NCBI GenBank assembly: GCA_934255135.1 | Contig: CAKQMV010000015.1 | Coordinates: forward strand, 1-48,868 | Direction of reading: 5' to 3' | Length of the DNA stretch: 48,868 nt | Source: an uncultured Clostridia bacterium | GTDB lineage: Bacteria; Bacillota; Clostridia; Peptostreptococcales; Anaerovoracaceae | Shown: piece after piece, positions 41,955-48,868 of the stretch | Numbering within the stretch: position 1 is the stretch's first letter | Layout: each line of letters begins with the position of its first letter | Position numbers and translations under genes: made by a program | Notes under the pieces: generated by a model | What the model was told of the DNA's origin: nothing | The model's database searches: none | What the model saw: the letters and a program-made list of their open reading frames with translations, nothing else

Positions 41955-44138
41955 TTAAATAAACCTCCTTCCATGCGCCTGCCATTTGTCGCAGACTGCA
42001 GGGACAAAAATATCCTGATCGCTGTATCCCCTCTTCACGACGAGAAGCTTGTGCCCCATTCGCGAATGATACTCATCTCTGTCAAAGCTATGCTCGCTTG
42101 TCATAAGCGGATAGCACCCCTCGCCGCCGATTCTTTGCTCAAGCGAAGGCACCACGCCCGCCGCACCGAGTTCCATCAGAACCTCAACTGTCTTGTTATT
42201 GTACGCATTCAGGCCAAAATCCGCGTATACCGGCACTCCTTCGCGGGCAAAACGTCTGAGCCATCCAAGACTTCCCACGTAAATCCCCGCTTCGGCCGCA
42301 AGCTTTACGCACTCGTCAAAGTGCTTCTCGATAATAATACTCTCACGTCCCTTCGGCACGTTCGAGATGTAAGGTATCGCTTCACCCGGAACACAGATCG
42401 TATCGTAAGGTGCGCCGCTCTCCTCCGCCTCAAGGCAGATTTCTGCGAGCGGAAGTGCCGCGATTCTTGCCTGTGCGTTGCCATTATCGCGCTCCACTTT
42501 GTAATCCGTGAGCCTGAAATAATAATCCTCATCCGGCTCCTCAAGGCCCATATCATACGGTGGATTATAGTAGTATCTTATATCCTCGCGTCTGAATTTC
42601 ATAGCCTCAGTAAGTGCCTCACAAGCTCTTCTTCGAAGATCATTAAGTTCACTCGCCCTTACAAGCATGCCGTCGGTGCCGTTTATCTTAAGTCTTCCAA
42701 GCTCAAAAGGTGTGCTACCGAGCTTGCCAAGCGCGTTCTCAATTCTATTCCTCGATGCGCCTCTCTCGCTGTCATACTCAAAAGGCCCTGCTGTTACAGT
42801 CACGGCGCCGGTCTGCATGCTTGGCCAGTTCGCATCATCAGGCCTTGCTTCTGGTCCTATCTCAAGGCTCAGCATTCCATCTGCACCTGTGAGAACCATA
42901 TCAACAGTTCTCTTTCTGATAGGCTTCTTGTCATCTCCAAAAACACTTCTGCCTTCGAAGCTTTGTCTCGCTTCCGCAAGCTGGCTCTTTCTCGAAGTCC
43001 TGTAAACGATATCGCCAGGCTTCACCTCACCCCTGATATCACCTATTCTGAACCTTCCCTTGCCGAGAGGCTTGATATACGAAATAACGTTTCCGGCCGC
43101 ACGGCCTCCGCCTCGAATCTCAACACCGTCGCCCATCGCCAGATCAGCGGAAAGCTCGACGTCGACAAGAGTAGAGCTTTTGGCCGCCGTAGCCACAAGC
43201 TTACCAATCCTGATACCCTGATTCTTAGGAACGGTCATCGACATAAAGTCGCGTCCCGGATCGCCGTCCATATACGCCTCCGTGAATTTGCCGCGGTTAA
43301 AAATCTGTAGCAGCGCTTCCCTGTCTTCCGCGCTCACCTCATAATCTCCGTTCTCAAGATAGAGGTCTATGTATTTCCTGTAGATTCTCGTAACCCAAGC
43401 GACGTATTCCGGTGATTTCATTCGTCCTTCAATCTTGAAAGAATATACACCGGCATCAATCAGTCTTCCGATGTTATCAATCTGACACATATCCTTCGGG
43501 CTCAGCGGATGAACACCATCGAAGTTATAAGGAAGCCTGCAGGGCTGTGCACACTGCCCACGATTGCCGCTTCTGCCGCCATAATAACGGCTCAGCTGAC
43601 ACTGGCCCGAATAGCAGATGCACATCGCTCCATGCACAAAAATCTCAATATCACACAATCTGGTACTGCAAAGCGCCTTTATCTCATTAAGGCTAAGCTC
43701 TCTTGCCGGCACGACTCTCTTGTACCCAAGCTCGCATGCAGCCTCAAGCGAATCCACATCACAGCAAGTCGCCTGCGTCGACAGATGAATCTCGAAATCT
43801 GGCAGCTTCTCCTTAACCAGCCGGCCAAAACCAATATCCTGAATAATCAGTGCATCCGCTCCAGCCTTGTACAGGAACGCCGCGTAGCCAAGTGCCTCCT
43901 CGAGCTCATCATCACTTATAAGAGTGTTCATTGTGACAAAAACCTTTACGCCCCTAAGATGTGCATAGTCAATTGCCGCCTGCATCGTCTCATCATCGAA
44001 ATTTCCCGCATTGATTCGAGCATTAAAAGCACGGCCACCCACATAAATAGCGTCCGCCCCATTCTCAACGGCAGCGATGAACTGCCTCTCGCCACCAGCC
44101 GGCACAAGAAGCTCAACAGACTTATCAAATCCAGCCAC
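41955..44138 (-). CDS. U32 family protein (RlhA-like RNA hydroxylation enzyme)
   Basis: A 727-residue U32 protein. VELLVPAGGERQFIAAVENGADAIYVGGRAFNAR opens the TIM barrel, and IFVHGAMCICYSGQCQLSRYYGGRSGNRGQCAQPCRLPY carries the four-Cys iron-sulphur site. The following RLPYNFDG and the C-terminal DUF3656-like segment (~370-520) match RlhA, which hydroxylates 23S rRNA C2501, more than the tRNA-specific TrhP. About 200 further residues resemble a second U32-like domain. GTG at 44138 is the start, with AAGGAG six bases upstream. Called a peptidase in older annotation. Confidence 0.88.
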   Translation of the reverse strand: MAGFDKSVELLVPAGGERQFIAAVENGADAIYVGGRAFNARINAGNFDDETMQAAIDYAHLRGVKVFVTMNTLISDDELEEALGYAAFLYKAGADALIIQDIGFGRLVKEKLPDFEIHLSTQATCCDVDSLEAACELGYKRVVPARELSLNEIKALCSTRLCDIEIFVHGAMCICYSGQCQLSRYYGGRSGNRGQCAQPCRLPYNFDGVHPLSPKDMCQIDNIGRLIDAGVYSFKIEGRMKSPEYVAWVTRIYRKYIDLYLENGDYEVSAEDREALLQIFNRGKFTEAYMDGDPGRDFMSMTVPKNQGIRIGKLVATAAKSSTLVDVELSADLAMGDGVEIRGGGRAAGNVISYIKPLGKGRFRIGDIRGEVKPGDIVYRTSRKSQLAEARQSFEGRSVFGDDKKPIRKRTVDMVLTGADGMLSLEIGPEARPDDANWPSMQTGAVTVTAGPFEYDSERGASRNRIENALGKLGSTPFELGRLKINGTDGMLVRASELNDLRRRACEALTEAMKFRREDIRYYYNPPYDMGLEEPDEDYYFRLTDYKVERDNGNAQARIAALPLAEICLEAEESGAPYDTICVPGEAIPYISNVPKGRESIIIEKHFDECVKLAAEAGIYVGSLGWLRRFAREGVPVYADFGLNAYNNKTVEVLMELGAAGVVPSLEQRIGGEGCYPLMTSEHSFDRDEYHSRMGHKLLVVKRGYSDQDIFVPAVCDKWQAHGRRFI

Positions 44139-44234
44139 AAAAATCTCCTTCTCTAAACAAATAGCATTTCGAACTAATTATTAAATTATAACAGATATGA
44201 CAGCGAATTACCTAACAAATCGAAGTCCGCTGCA

Positions 44235-44325
44235 GTTGAGCGATGCATGTATAATCAGTTGGAGATACATAATTTGATTAATGATACACAACCAAGTGGG
44301 AGATACATAATCACTTGAGCGATAC
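44235..44325. repeat. Iteron-like repeat with 19-bp period
   Basis: The pentamer GATAC (first copy GATGC) recurs at 44242, 44264, 44283, 44302 and 44321, spaced 22, 19, 19 and 19 bases. Two copies match over 13 bases (GGAGATACATAAT at 44261-44273 and 44299-44311), and a further AGATACATAAT is at 44511-44521. Confidence 0.55.
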
Positions 44326-44795
44326 AAATTCTCAGTTTTACAAGATTCTTCCCGCCATACGGGAAGATCAGCAATTTCTTAATAATTCTTCTCCATGATT
44401 TCCAACATGATGGGCCAAAATAATTGATATATAGTGCTTATCCATAAGTAAATCTATTTGGTGTGCAACGTATAATAAGCATTGCTTATTTATATGGCTT
44501 ATATAATCGCAGATACATAATTTATTACCCTATTTCGCTTCGTTTCACAATGTTTCATGGTCATTTCAGATGCAAATTAGCCATCACCATGCATTTTTAA
44601 CTGATTTTCCCGATAAGGGATCTTACACAAAACCAAATTGTCTCGTATACCGGGAAGAAACGCAGTAATTCACATATTTATCCCGGCAGGCTATTGTATT
44701 TCGTCATGAGCATTTCGTCATGAATGTAGGTCACGAGAACTAAGCAACTCTCCGCCCTCCTCACAACTTGCAATGCTTTAAGACGCTAAGAGAGA

Positions 44796-44942
44796 CGCTT
44801 TTCGCAGGTGTGCTTACAATCCCCAAAGTACATGAAAAGGAGCTTTCTTTAGAGTTATGCATTAACTTTGCGTAACTCTTGAAAGCTCCTTGAATTACTT
44901 TGATGGGATTGTGCACGCCGAGAACTCGCGTCTCGAAAAGCG
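44796..44942. repeat. Long imperfect inverted repeat
   Basis: The left arm runs CGCTTTTCG ... GTGTGC ... ACAATCCC ... CAAAGTA ... AAGGAGCTTTC ... GAGTTATGC and its complement returns in the same order after a short centre (ATTAACTT). The core 44824-44902 pairs well, outside it there are short insertions (12 bases on the right arm). It ends just before the stop of the next gene. It can form a cruciform or a long RNA hairpin, and its inner part may act as a terminator for the reductase gene (minus strand TTTT after the stem). Confidence 0.7.
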
Positions 44943-44944
44943 CC

Positions 44945-46093
44945 TTAAAGCATCTCTATGAAAGCCGCAATTCTCGTATTAAGCTGTCCTACATCAGCAA
45001 GTGAGTAATCAGTCTCAACGCTCATGTATGGAAGGCCCTTGCTCTTTACGAATCTCTCAATTGACTTTGATTCAACATTGTATGTATGACAAGCCTGGAG
45101 AGTCATCTCTACTACTCCGTCTGCCTTAAACTCGTCGATAAGCTCACCCATAAGCTTGAATCTGTTAGTGTCAGGAGTCATAACTGAGCATCCGATGTTC
45201 AGGTATCTTCTTGAAAGTGCCTCGTAGATGTCATCAGCATCTAGATCTACATCCTCATCGAATGACTTTGCACCTGAGCAGCTCTCATAAGCTACGATTA
45301 CTCCGCCATTGTCCTCGATAGCCTTGATAACCTTCTCGGTTACACCACCAATTGGGCAACCAGTCAGAATGATTCTTGGCTTCTTCTCGATCATTTTGCC
45401 AGCAGCATACTCAGCCTCAATCTTGTCTGCAACTGCTGAAATCTCTTCAGGAAGAGTTGTTCTATCGAACTTGAATGAACTTCCATAGAACACCTTGAAG
45501 AGATCCATACCTGAAACAGGAGCTGGGTCATGCTTCATTACTGCAGCAAGCTTCTTCTTGGCATCTCTGATATCGTTCTCAATCTTACATGCTTCTCTGA
45601 TATCATCAGGAGTAACCTCTACATCGAACTTCTTGGTAATGTACTCGCAAAGTCTCTTAACCTCGCTTGTCCATAGCGGAAGTGCGATTTCTCTCTGGCT
45701 CTGTGGAAGCTCCATTACAAAAACATCCTTGAAATCAGACATAAGCTCGTACATCTTCTTCTTTCCGTCGCAAGTTGTCTCACCAACTACAAGATCACTG
45801 AAGTAGAAGAATGGGCACTTGTCAGTAATTGCAAAACCATAGCTTGACTTGATAAGTGGGCAAAGGTTTGCAGGGAGATCCTTCTCCGCATCAGGAATAG
45901 TCTCACCTGTAGTTGAACATAGGCTGACAGCAGCAGCTCCAGCAGCTGTAGCTAGCTCTACAGGAAAATATGTGCAGTATGAGCCTACAACAGGCTTGCC
46001 TGAATCCTTAACCTGCTTAACAGCGATAAAAGAGTTTCTTCTCTGTTCAGCAAATTCTTCGAATACCTCTGGCAGTTCCTTAATGATTTCCAT
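44945..46093 (-). CDS. Double-cubane-cluster protein / 2-hydroxyacyl-CoA dehydratase family reductase
   Basis: A 382-residue member of the HgdB/HgdA superfamily. SYCTYFPVELATAAGAAAVSLCS, LPANLCPLIKSSYGF and GETTCDGKKKMYELM are the characteristic Cys segments; GCPIGG and ACHTYNVESKSIERF come later. The pattern fits the double-cubane-cluster-containing reductase (DCCP) family more than the two-subunit dehydratases, and its usual activator ATPase (HgdC-like) is not in the window. The physiological substrate is unknown. It would be a cytosolic iron-sulphur enzyme. Confidence 0.85.
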   Translation of the reverse strand: MEIIKELPEVFEEFAEQRRNSFIAVKQVKDSGKPVVGSYCTYFPVELATAAGAAAVSLCSTTGETIPDAEKDLPANLCPLIKSSYGFAITDKCPFFYFSDLVVGETTCDGKKKMYELMSDFKDVFVMELPQSQREIALPLWTSEVKRLCEYITKKFDVEVTPDDIREACKIENDIRDAKKKLAAVMKHDPAPVSGMDLFKVFYGSSFKFDRTTLPEEISAVADKIEAEYAAGKMIEKKPRIILTGCPIGGVTEKVIKAIEDNGGVIVAYESCSGAKSFDEDVDLDADDIYEALSRRYLNIGCSVMTPDTNRFKLMGELIDEFKADGVVEMTLQACHTYNVESKSIERFVKSKGLPYMSVETDYSLADVGQLNTRIAAFIEML

Positions 46094-46216
46094 AAATGTA
46101 ATTCTCCTTTAAAACAAAATAACTTCAAACATTATACAGCACCTTTACCCGTGCTATTTATAGAACTTTGCTATATCTATTTTTATTAATTTTCAGGGGA
46201 TTATCTCAAAAATCTA

Positions 46217-46260
46217 AAAAAGAATCCCTTACGATACCCGACTATCATAAGGAATTCTTT
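46217..46260 (-). terminator. Intrinsic terminator of the PrdA-like gene
   Basis: A 13-bp stem (AAAGAATCCCTTA / TAAGGAATTCTTT with one mismatch) with inner pairing GATA / TATC, followed on the minus strand by TTTTTTAGATTTTT. Confidence 0.85.
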
Positions 46261-46311
46261 ATATATTAGGAAGTTTTCATTGATCAATTACTAATCGCTG
46301 AGCTACTAGCT

Positions 46312-46722
46312 TTATACTGGAAACTCAACAGCAATGTCTTTACCCTCAGCAATGTAGAGCTTAACAACTCCGCCACCGATCTTAACCTGAGTTCCTGCAG
46401 GTACTGCTGGAACTGCTACTGCCTCAGCAACCTCAGCTGGAGCCTCTTCCTCAGCAGCCTCATCAGCTACCTCCTGGATGTTAGTTGTATTGTCAGCAGT
46501 AAGAGCTGTAAGTGAATCGCAAGTCTTAGTAAGTGTTGCGCCAAGGCACTGTGCGATTGTGTAAGCACCAGTTACATCAAGAAGACCAGTATCGCAAAGA
46601 TCAGGGAAAAGTGCTGGATCTTCGAGGTTGTGCTCGTTAAGTACAGTTCCTTCCTCTGCTCTGCAGCAAAGTACAGCTGGATCATTCTTATGTTCAAGTG
46701 CATATTCAAGACTAATTGACAT
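46312..46722 (-). CDS. Small protein resembling the N-terminus of D-proline reductase PrdA
   Basis: A 136-residue acidic protein. From memory, SLEYALEHKNDPAVLCCRAEEG, LEDPALFPDLCDTGLL and the closing KIGGGVVKLYIAEGKDIAVEFPV match the beginning of PrdA proproteins, but the pyruvoyl-forming catalytic part is absent, and the residues ~80-115 are an Ala/Glu/Pro linker. The stop is TAA, so no selenocysteine read-through is implied. AAGGAGG precedes the ATG at 46722. No other prd gene is present. Alternative: an unrelated small protein with a common low-complexity linker. Confidence 0.6.
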   Translation of the reverse strand: MSISLEYALEHKNDPAVLCCRAEEGTVLNEHNLEDPALFPDLCDTGLLDVTGAYTIAQCLGATLTKTCDSLTALTADNTTNIQEVADEAAEEEAPAEVAEAVAVPAVPAGTQVKIGGGVVKLYIAEGKDIAVEFPV

Positions 46723-46899
46723 AGTTAGTTCCTCCTTAAAATGTTTATACCCAATTGACATTCTTATTTTAACAGTAAGAAATCACTAATTCTAATCAGT
46801 AAAATAAATACCTGATATAGAGAAAAGCGATACTTTTAGACTGCAATCCAAACTCGTTCTGCGGTTCATGAGAATCCGCAGCCTGATCTTTTGGCATGC

Positions 46900-46938
46900 A
46901 AAAAACAGCTCACCTGGGTCGTCAAACCCCGATGAGCC
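46900..46938 (-). terminator. Intrinsic terminator of the butyrate kinase gene
   Basis: A stem GGCTCATCGGGGT / ACCCAGGTGAGCT (one mismatch, two G-U) followed on the minus strand by TTTTTTG. Another small hairpin CTGCGG / CCGCAG is at about 46859-46881. Confidence 0.8.
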
Positions 46939-46991
46939 GTTCATTAATTCCTATTCGCTGGTCTAAACCACCTGTGAACTTAAGTGTTTAA

Positions 46992-48071
46992 TTACTTAAT
47001 GATGTTCTCAGCGTAGTTCTCCCACTTTCCTGTCTCAACAGCCTTAGCTGCGCCAAGAGCAAGTGCTTCCATCTCGCACTCACCTGGGAATCTGTAGATA
47101 GGAGCGATCTTGCTGATGTACTTTCCGATCTCCTCGCAGAACTTAACGCTGTAAGCCATTCCGCCTGTGAATGAGATAGCATCTACATCATAGTGAAGAA
47201 CTGCTGCCATTGCACCGATGTCCTTAGCAAGCTGATAAGCGATTGCCTTGAATGCACCCATCATCTTCTCGTCACCAGCCATAGCCTCGTTCTCTACAGT
47301 GAGGAAGTCCTTAGTTCCAGTGTATGAGTAAACACCAGCCTCCTGACCGATGATTCTCTTAACGTCCTTCTTAGTCATGCCTTCCTGGAAGCAGAGGTTA
47401 ACAAGTGCGTTTGCTGGAAGTGCTCCACCTCTGTCCATACCCATAGCACCGTCGTCCTTAACGTTGTTAACGTCAACAACTCTTCCGTGCTTGTGAGCTC
47501 CTACTGATACACCACCACCAAGGTGAACGATAATCATGTTAAGCTCTTCATATGGCTTACCAATCTTAGCAGCAGTCTTTCTAGCTACAGCCTTCTGGTT
47601 AAGTGGGTGGAAGAAGCTCTGTCTCTCGAATCCTGGGTAGTTGAGTCCTGAGTATCTTGCAAGTGGCTCAAGCTCATCAACACATACAGGGTCTACGAAG
47701 AATGCAGGCTTACCTACTGCATCTCCCATCTCCTTAGCAATGTAAGCACCAAGATTTGAAGCGTGCTCACCGTAAGGTGGGTTCTTGATGTCAGCGATTA
47801 CAGCATCATCTACCTTATATGTACCTGAAGGAATGTGCTGGAAAAGTCCTCCACGGCCTACAAAAGCATCGAAATCAGATTCCTGATATCCAGCCTCTTC
47901 GATTGTCTTCTTGATAATTTCCTTACGGAAAGGCATCTGGTCTACTACGTGTGGATACTGAGCGATTACTGCAGCATCATGGTCGATGCCCTTCTTGAAA
48001 ACTTCCTCGTTGTTCTCATAAACAGCGATCTTAGTTGAAGTAGCACCTGGATTGATTACTAGAATTTTCAT
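46992..48071 (-). CDS. buk: Butyrate kinase
   Basis: A 359-residue acetokinase-fold enzyme that makes ATP and butyrate (or branched-chain acids) from the acyl phosphate. ILVINPGATSTKIAVYEN, AFVGRGGLF, VHLGGGVSVGAHKHGRVVDVNN and ISFTGGMAYSVKFC are the family patterns. The partner phosphotransbutyrylase (ptb) is not adjacent on either side, unlike the usual ptb-buk operon. ATG at 48071 follows AAGGAGA by nine bases; a longer frame opens at 48098. Confidence 0.95.
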   Translation of the reverse strand: MKILVINPGATSTKIAVYENNEEVFKKGIDHDAAVIAQYPHVVDQMPFRKEIIKKTIEEAGYQESDFDAFVGRGGLFQHIPSGTYKVDDAVIADIKNPPYGEHASNLGAYIAKEMGDAVGKPAFFVDPVCVDELEPLARYSGLNYPGFERQSFFHPLNQKAVARKTAAKIGKPYEELNMIIVHLGGGVSVGAHKHGRVVDVNNVKDDGAMGMDRGGALPANALVNLCFQEGMTKKDVKRIIGQEAGVYSYTGTKDFLTVENEAMAGDEKMMGAFKAIAYQLAKDIGAMAAVLHYDVDAISFTGGMAYSVKFCEEIGKYISKIAPIYRFPGECEMEALALGAAKAVETGKWENYAENIIK

Positions 48072-48792
48072 TGGTGAAATTCTCCTTTCAGGGAACAAAA
48101 TTTAATATTCATACATCTTAATATAACATATTTCTATGTACTTTTCACTTATTTCCAGTCATAAAATTCACAAATGGCCTATAGAACACTCTATCCTTTA
48201 ACCCTGTCGGGATATTTCTCCATCAAAGCCTCCATAGAACATTCAAAACTGGTTTGTACCTGCATTCTATAACCCTGGCGGTCAGAATCTGGCGGTCAGA
48301 ATCTACGGCAGACGTTTTTACTTGCGAATTTATTTGTCTGCAAAAATGCGGACGAACGCGTTAAGTTTCTGAATCGTCTGCAGAAATGCAGATGTTTGGC
48401 TGGTTTCATTAAAATTGTCTGTCACTTGATTATGAGATAGGAGTTGCCAACGGCATGCGATTCAACTGAATATCAGTAAACATATGCAAATTACGGTAGA
48501 ATTTGCATACGTTATAATTATACTCTTCAAACCATCTGCAAATTATGAGCGAAGCGGAAAGTAAGTGAGGCAGACGAAATTGTCCTTTTGGCCGTATTGT
48601 ATGCAGTTCGGCAGATGTTTTGCTTCAGATGGCACGAATATCTGCTCTTCGGCAGACGAATACTAAACCCAGTGAAACCGTCTGCAACGGAAACGGTAAA
48701 ATATCTGTGCATAGATAAACCTTTCGAATTGTATTTCGTACTCGAGGTTCCGCTCTGCAATTGTATTGGTTGGTGTACCATTTTGAGAAAGA
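48072..48792. other. Non-coding region with short hairpins and repeats
   Basis: No supported gene. A tandem 14-bp repeat TGGCGGTCAGAATC (48277-48290, 48291-48304), similar hairpins GTCTGCA-AAAA-TGCGGAC and GTCTGCA-GAAA-TGCAGAT near 48330-48390, and a 10-bp stem TATGCAAATT / AATTTGCATA near 48482-48509. Short open frames on both strands lack ribosome sites. Confidence 0.5.
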
Positions 48793-48868
48793 TGAGGTGC
48801 ACCCCAAAAAGTAGAGTCATAAAAAAGATGATATACTACAAATAACATGGAGGTGCGAAATGGATAGG
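48793..48868 (+). mobile_element. Left end of a probable IS3 family element, cut by the window edge
   Basis: TGAGGTGCACCCCAAAAAGT at 48793-48812 is the kind of terminal sequence seen in IS3/IS150-type elements, and 67 bases later GGAGGTG leads to an ATG at 48860 whose first codons (ATG GAT AGG) run off the window. The layout fits the leader plus orfA of such an element, but the coding part is missing so the call rests on this small stretch. Confidence 0.45.

Larger units (their letters stand above)
44139..44944. other. 800-bp non-coding region with repeats
   Basis: No protein with a ribosome site is seen. It contains a 19-bp-periodic repeat (44242-44325), a hairpin CTTCCCG / CGGGAAG (44348-44366), a 12-bp direct repeat ATTTCGTCATGA (44698-44709 and 44712-44723) and a ~147-bp imperfect inverted repeat (44796-44942). 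The composition is AT-rich and unlike the neighbouring genes. Confidence 0.65.

Noticed and set aside
41973..43310. A long plus-strand open frame (445 codons) antisense to the U32 gene
   Set aside because: It lies wholly on the opposite strand of a clear U32 protein, has no recognised domain and no ribosome site, so it is a shadow of that gene's codon bias.
44139..44944. CRISPR array or tRNA in the 800-bp gap
   Set aside because: The repeats are too short and degenerate for CRISPR, and no cloverleaf with a GTTCGA arm could be folded.
46312..46322. Selenocysteine read-through at the end of the PrdA-like gene
   Set aside because: The stop is TAA and no following SECIS-like stem before another stop; the frame ends naturally.
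48527..48845. Short open frames of 60-97 codons at the right edge
   Set aside because: They overlap on both strands, lack ribosome sites and contain hairpin repeats, so they are not credible genes.

Overview
The window looks like a chromosomal piece of a strictly anaerobic, amino-acid/peptide-fermenting Firmicute of the order Eubacteriales. The metabolic genes point that way: a four-subunit branched-chain 2-oxoacid:ferredoxin oxidoreductase, butyrate kinase, a double-cubane/2-hydroxyacyl-CoA dehydratase-type reductase, two peptidases of the M20 family, Rex, shared-type ECF vitamin uptake and AGGAGG ribosome binding sites. A Family XIII/Anaerovoracaceae (Mogibacterium-like) host is my guess from gene style only. 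No rRNA, tRNA or CRISPR array is visible.

Layout. 1-1040: a lone lipoprotein gene ending in a bidirectional terminator. 1055-4607 (minus): a Mur-ligase/leucine-rich-repeat fusion, the redox sensor rex and acpP. 4608-9745 (minus): ABC-F ATPase, tsaD, rimI, tsaB, tsaE and a RibU-like S component, i.e. nearly the whole tRNA t6A pathway in one run. 9801-15841 (minus): PucR-type regulator, coaX, dusB, an orphan substrate-binding lipoprotein and pepV, all overlapping or nearly touching. 15937-22155 (minus): metG, then tatD, tilS, ftsH. 22195-22648: two very small membrane proteins. 22818-26181 (minus): ATPase plus the vor operon, with an attenuator-like leader.

26516-29102 (plus): a GT4 glycosyltransferase and a tandem class II aldolase. 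29157-32161 (minus): cupin, FMN-binding protein, RarD, C_GCAxxG_C_C protein and PgeF. 32319-33203 (plus): a striking NifX-like / Cys-His-Gly-rich / SlyD-type FKBP fusion. 33264-36949 (minus): unknown protein, HAD phosphatase, hotdog thioesterase, pepD, a YitT-family relic and HU. 37115-39579 (plus): AEC transporter, asparaginase, trmL.

39580-40800 is an AT-richer accessory patch with a broken peptide deformylase remnant and a small P-loop kinase. 40827-44138 (minus) holds an EEP-family phosphatase/nuclease and a U32 (RlhA-like) protein. 44139-44944 is non-coding, with a 19-bp-periodic repeat and a ~147-bp inverted repeat. 44945-48071 (minus) holds the double-cubane reductase, a stand-alone PrdA-N-terminus-like protein and butyrate kinase. 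The right edge (48793-48868) looks like the start of an IS3-type element.

The genes fit an organism that takes up and cleaves peptides (PepV, PepD, SBP), deaminates amino acids (asparaginase), oxidises the 2-oxoacids to acyl-CoA with ferredoxin reduction (Vor), and recovers ATP from acyl phosphates (Buk), with Rex sensing NADH/NAD+. The least conventional genes are the NifX-SlyD fusion, the Mur ligase-LRR fusion, the tandem aldolase with a dead N-terminal copy, and the PrdA-like orphan.
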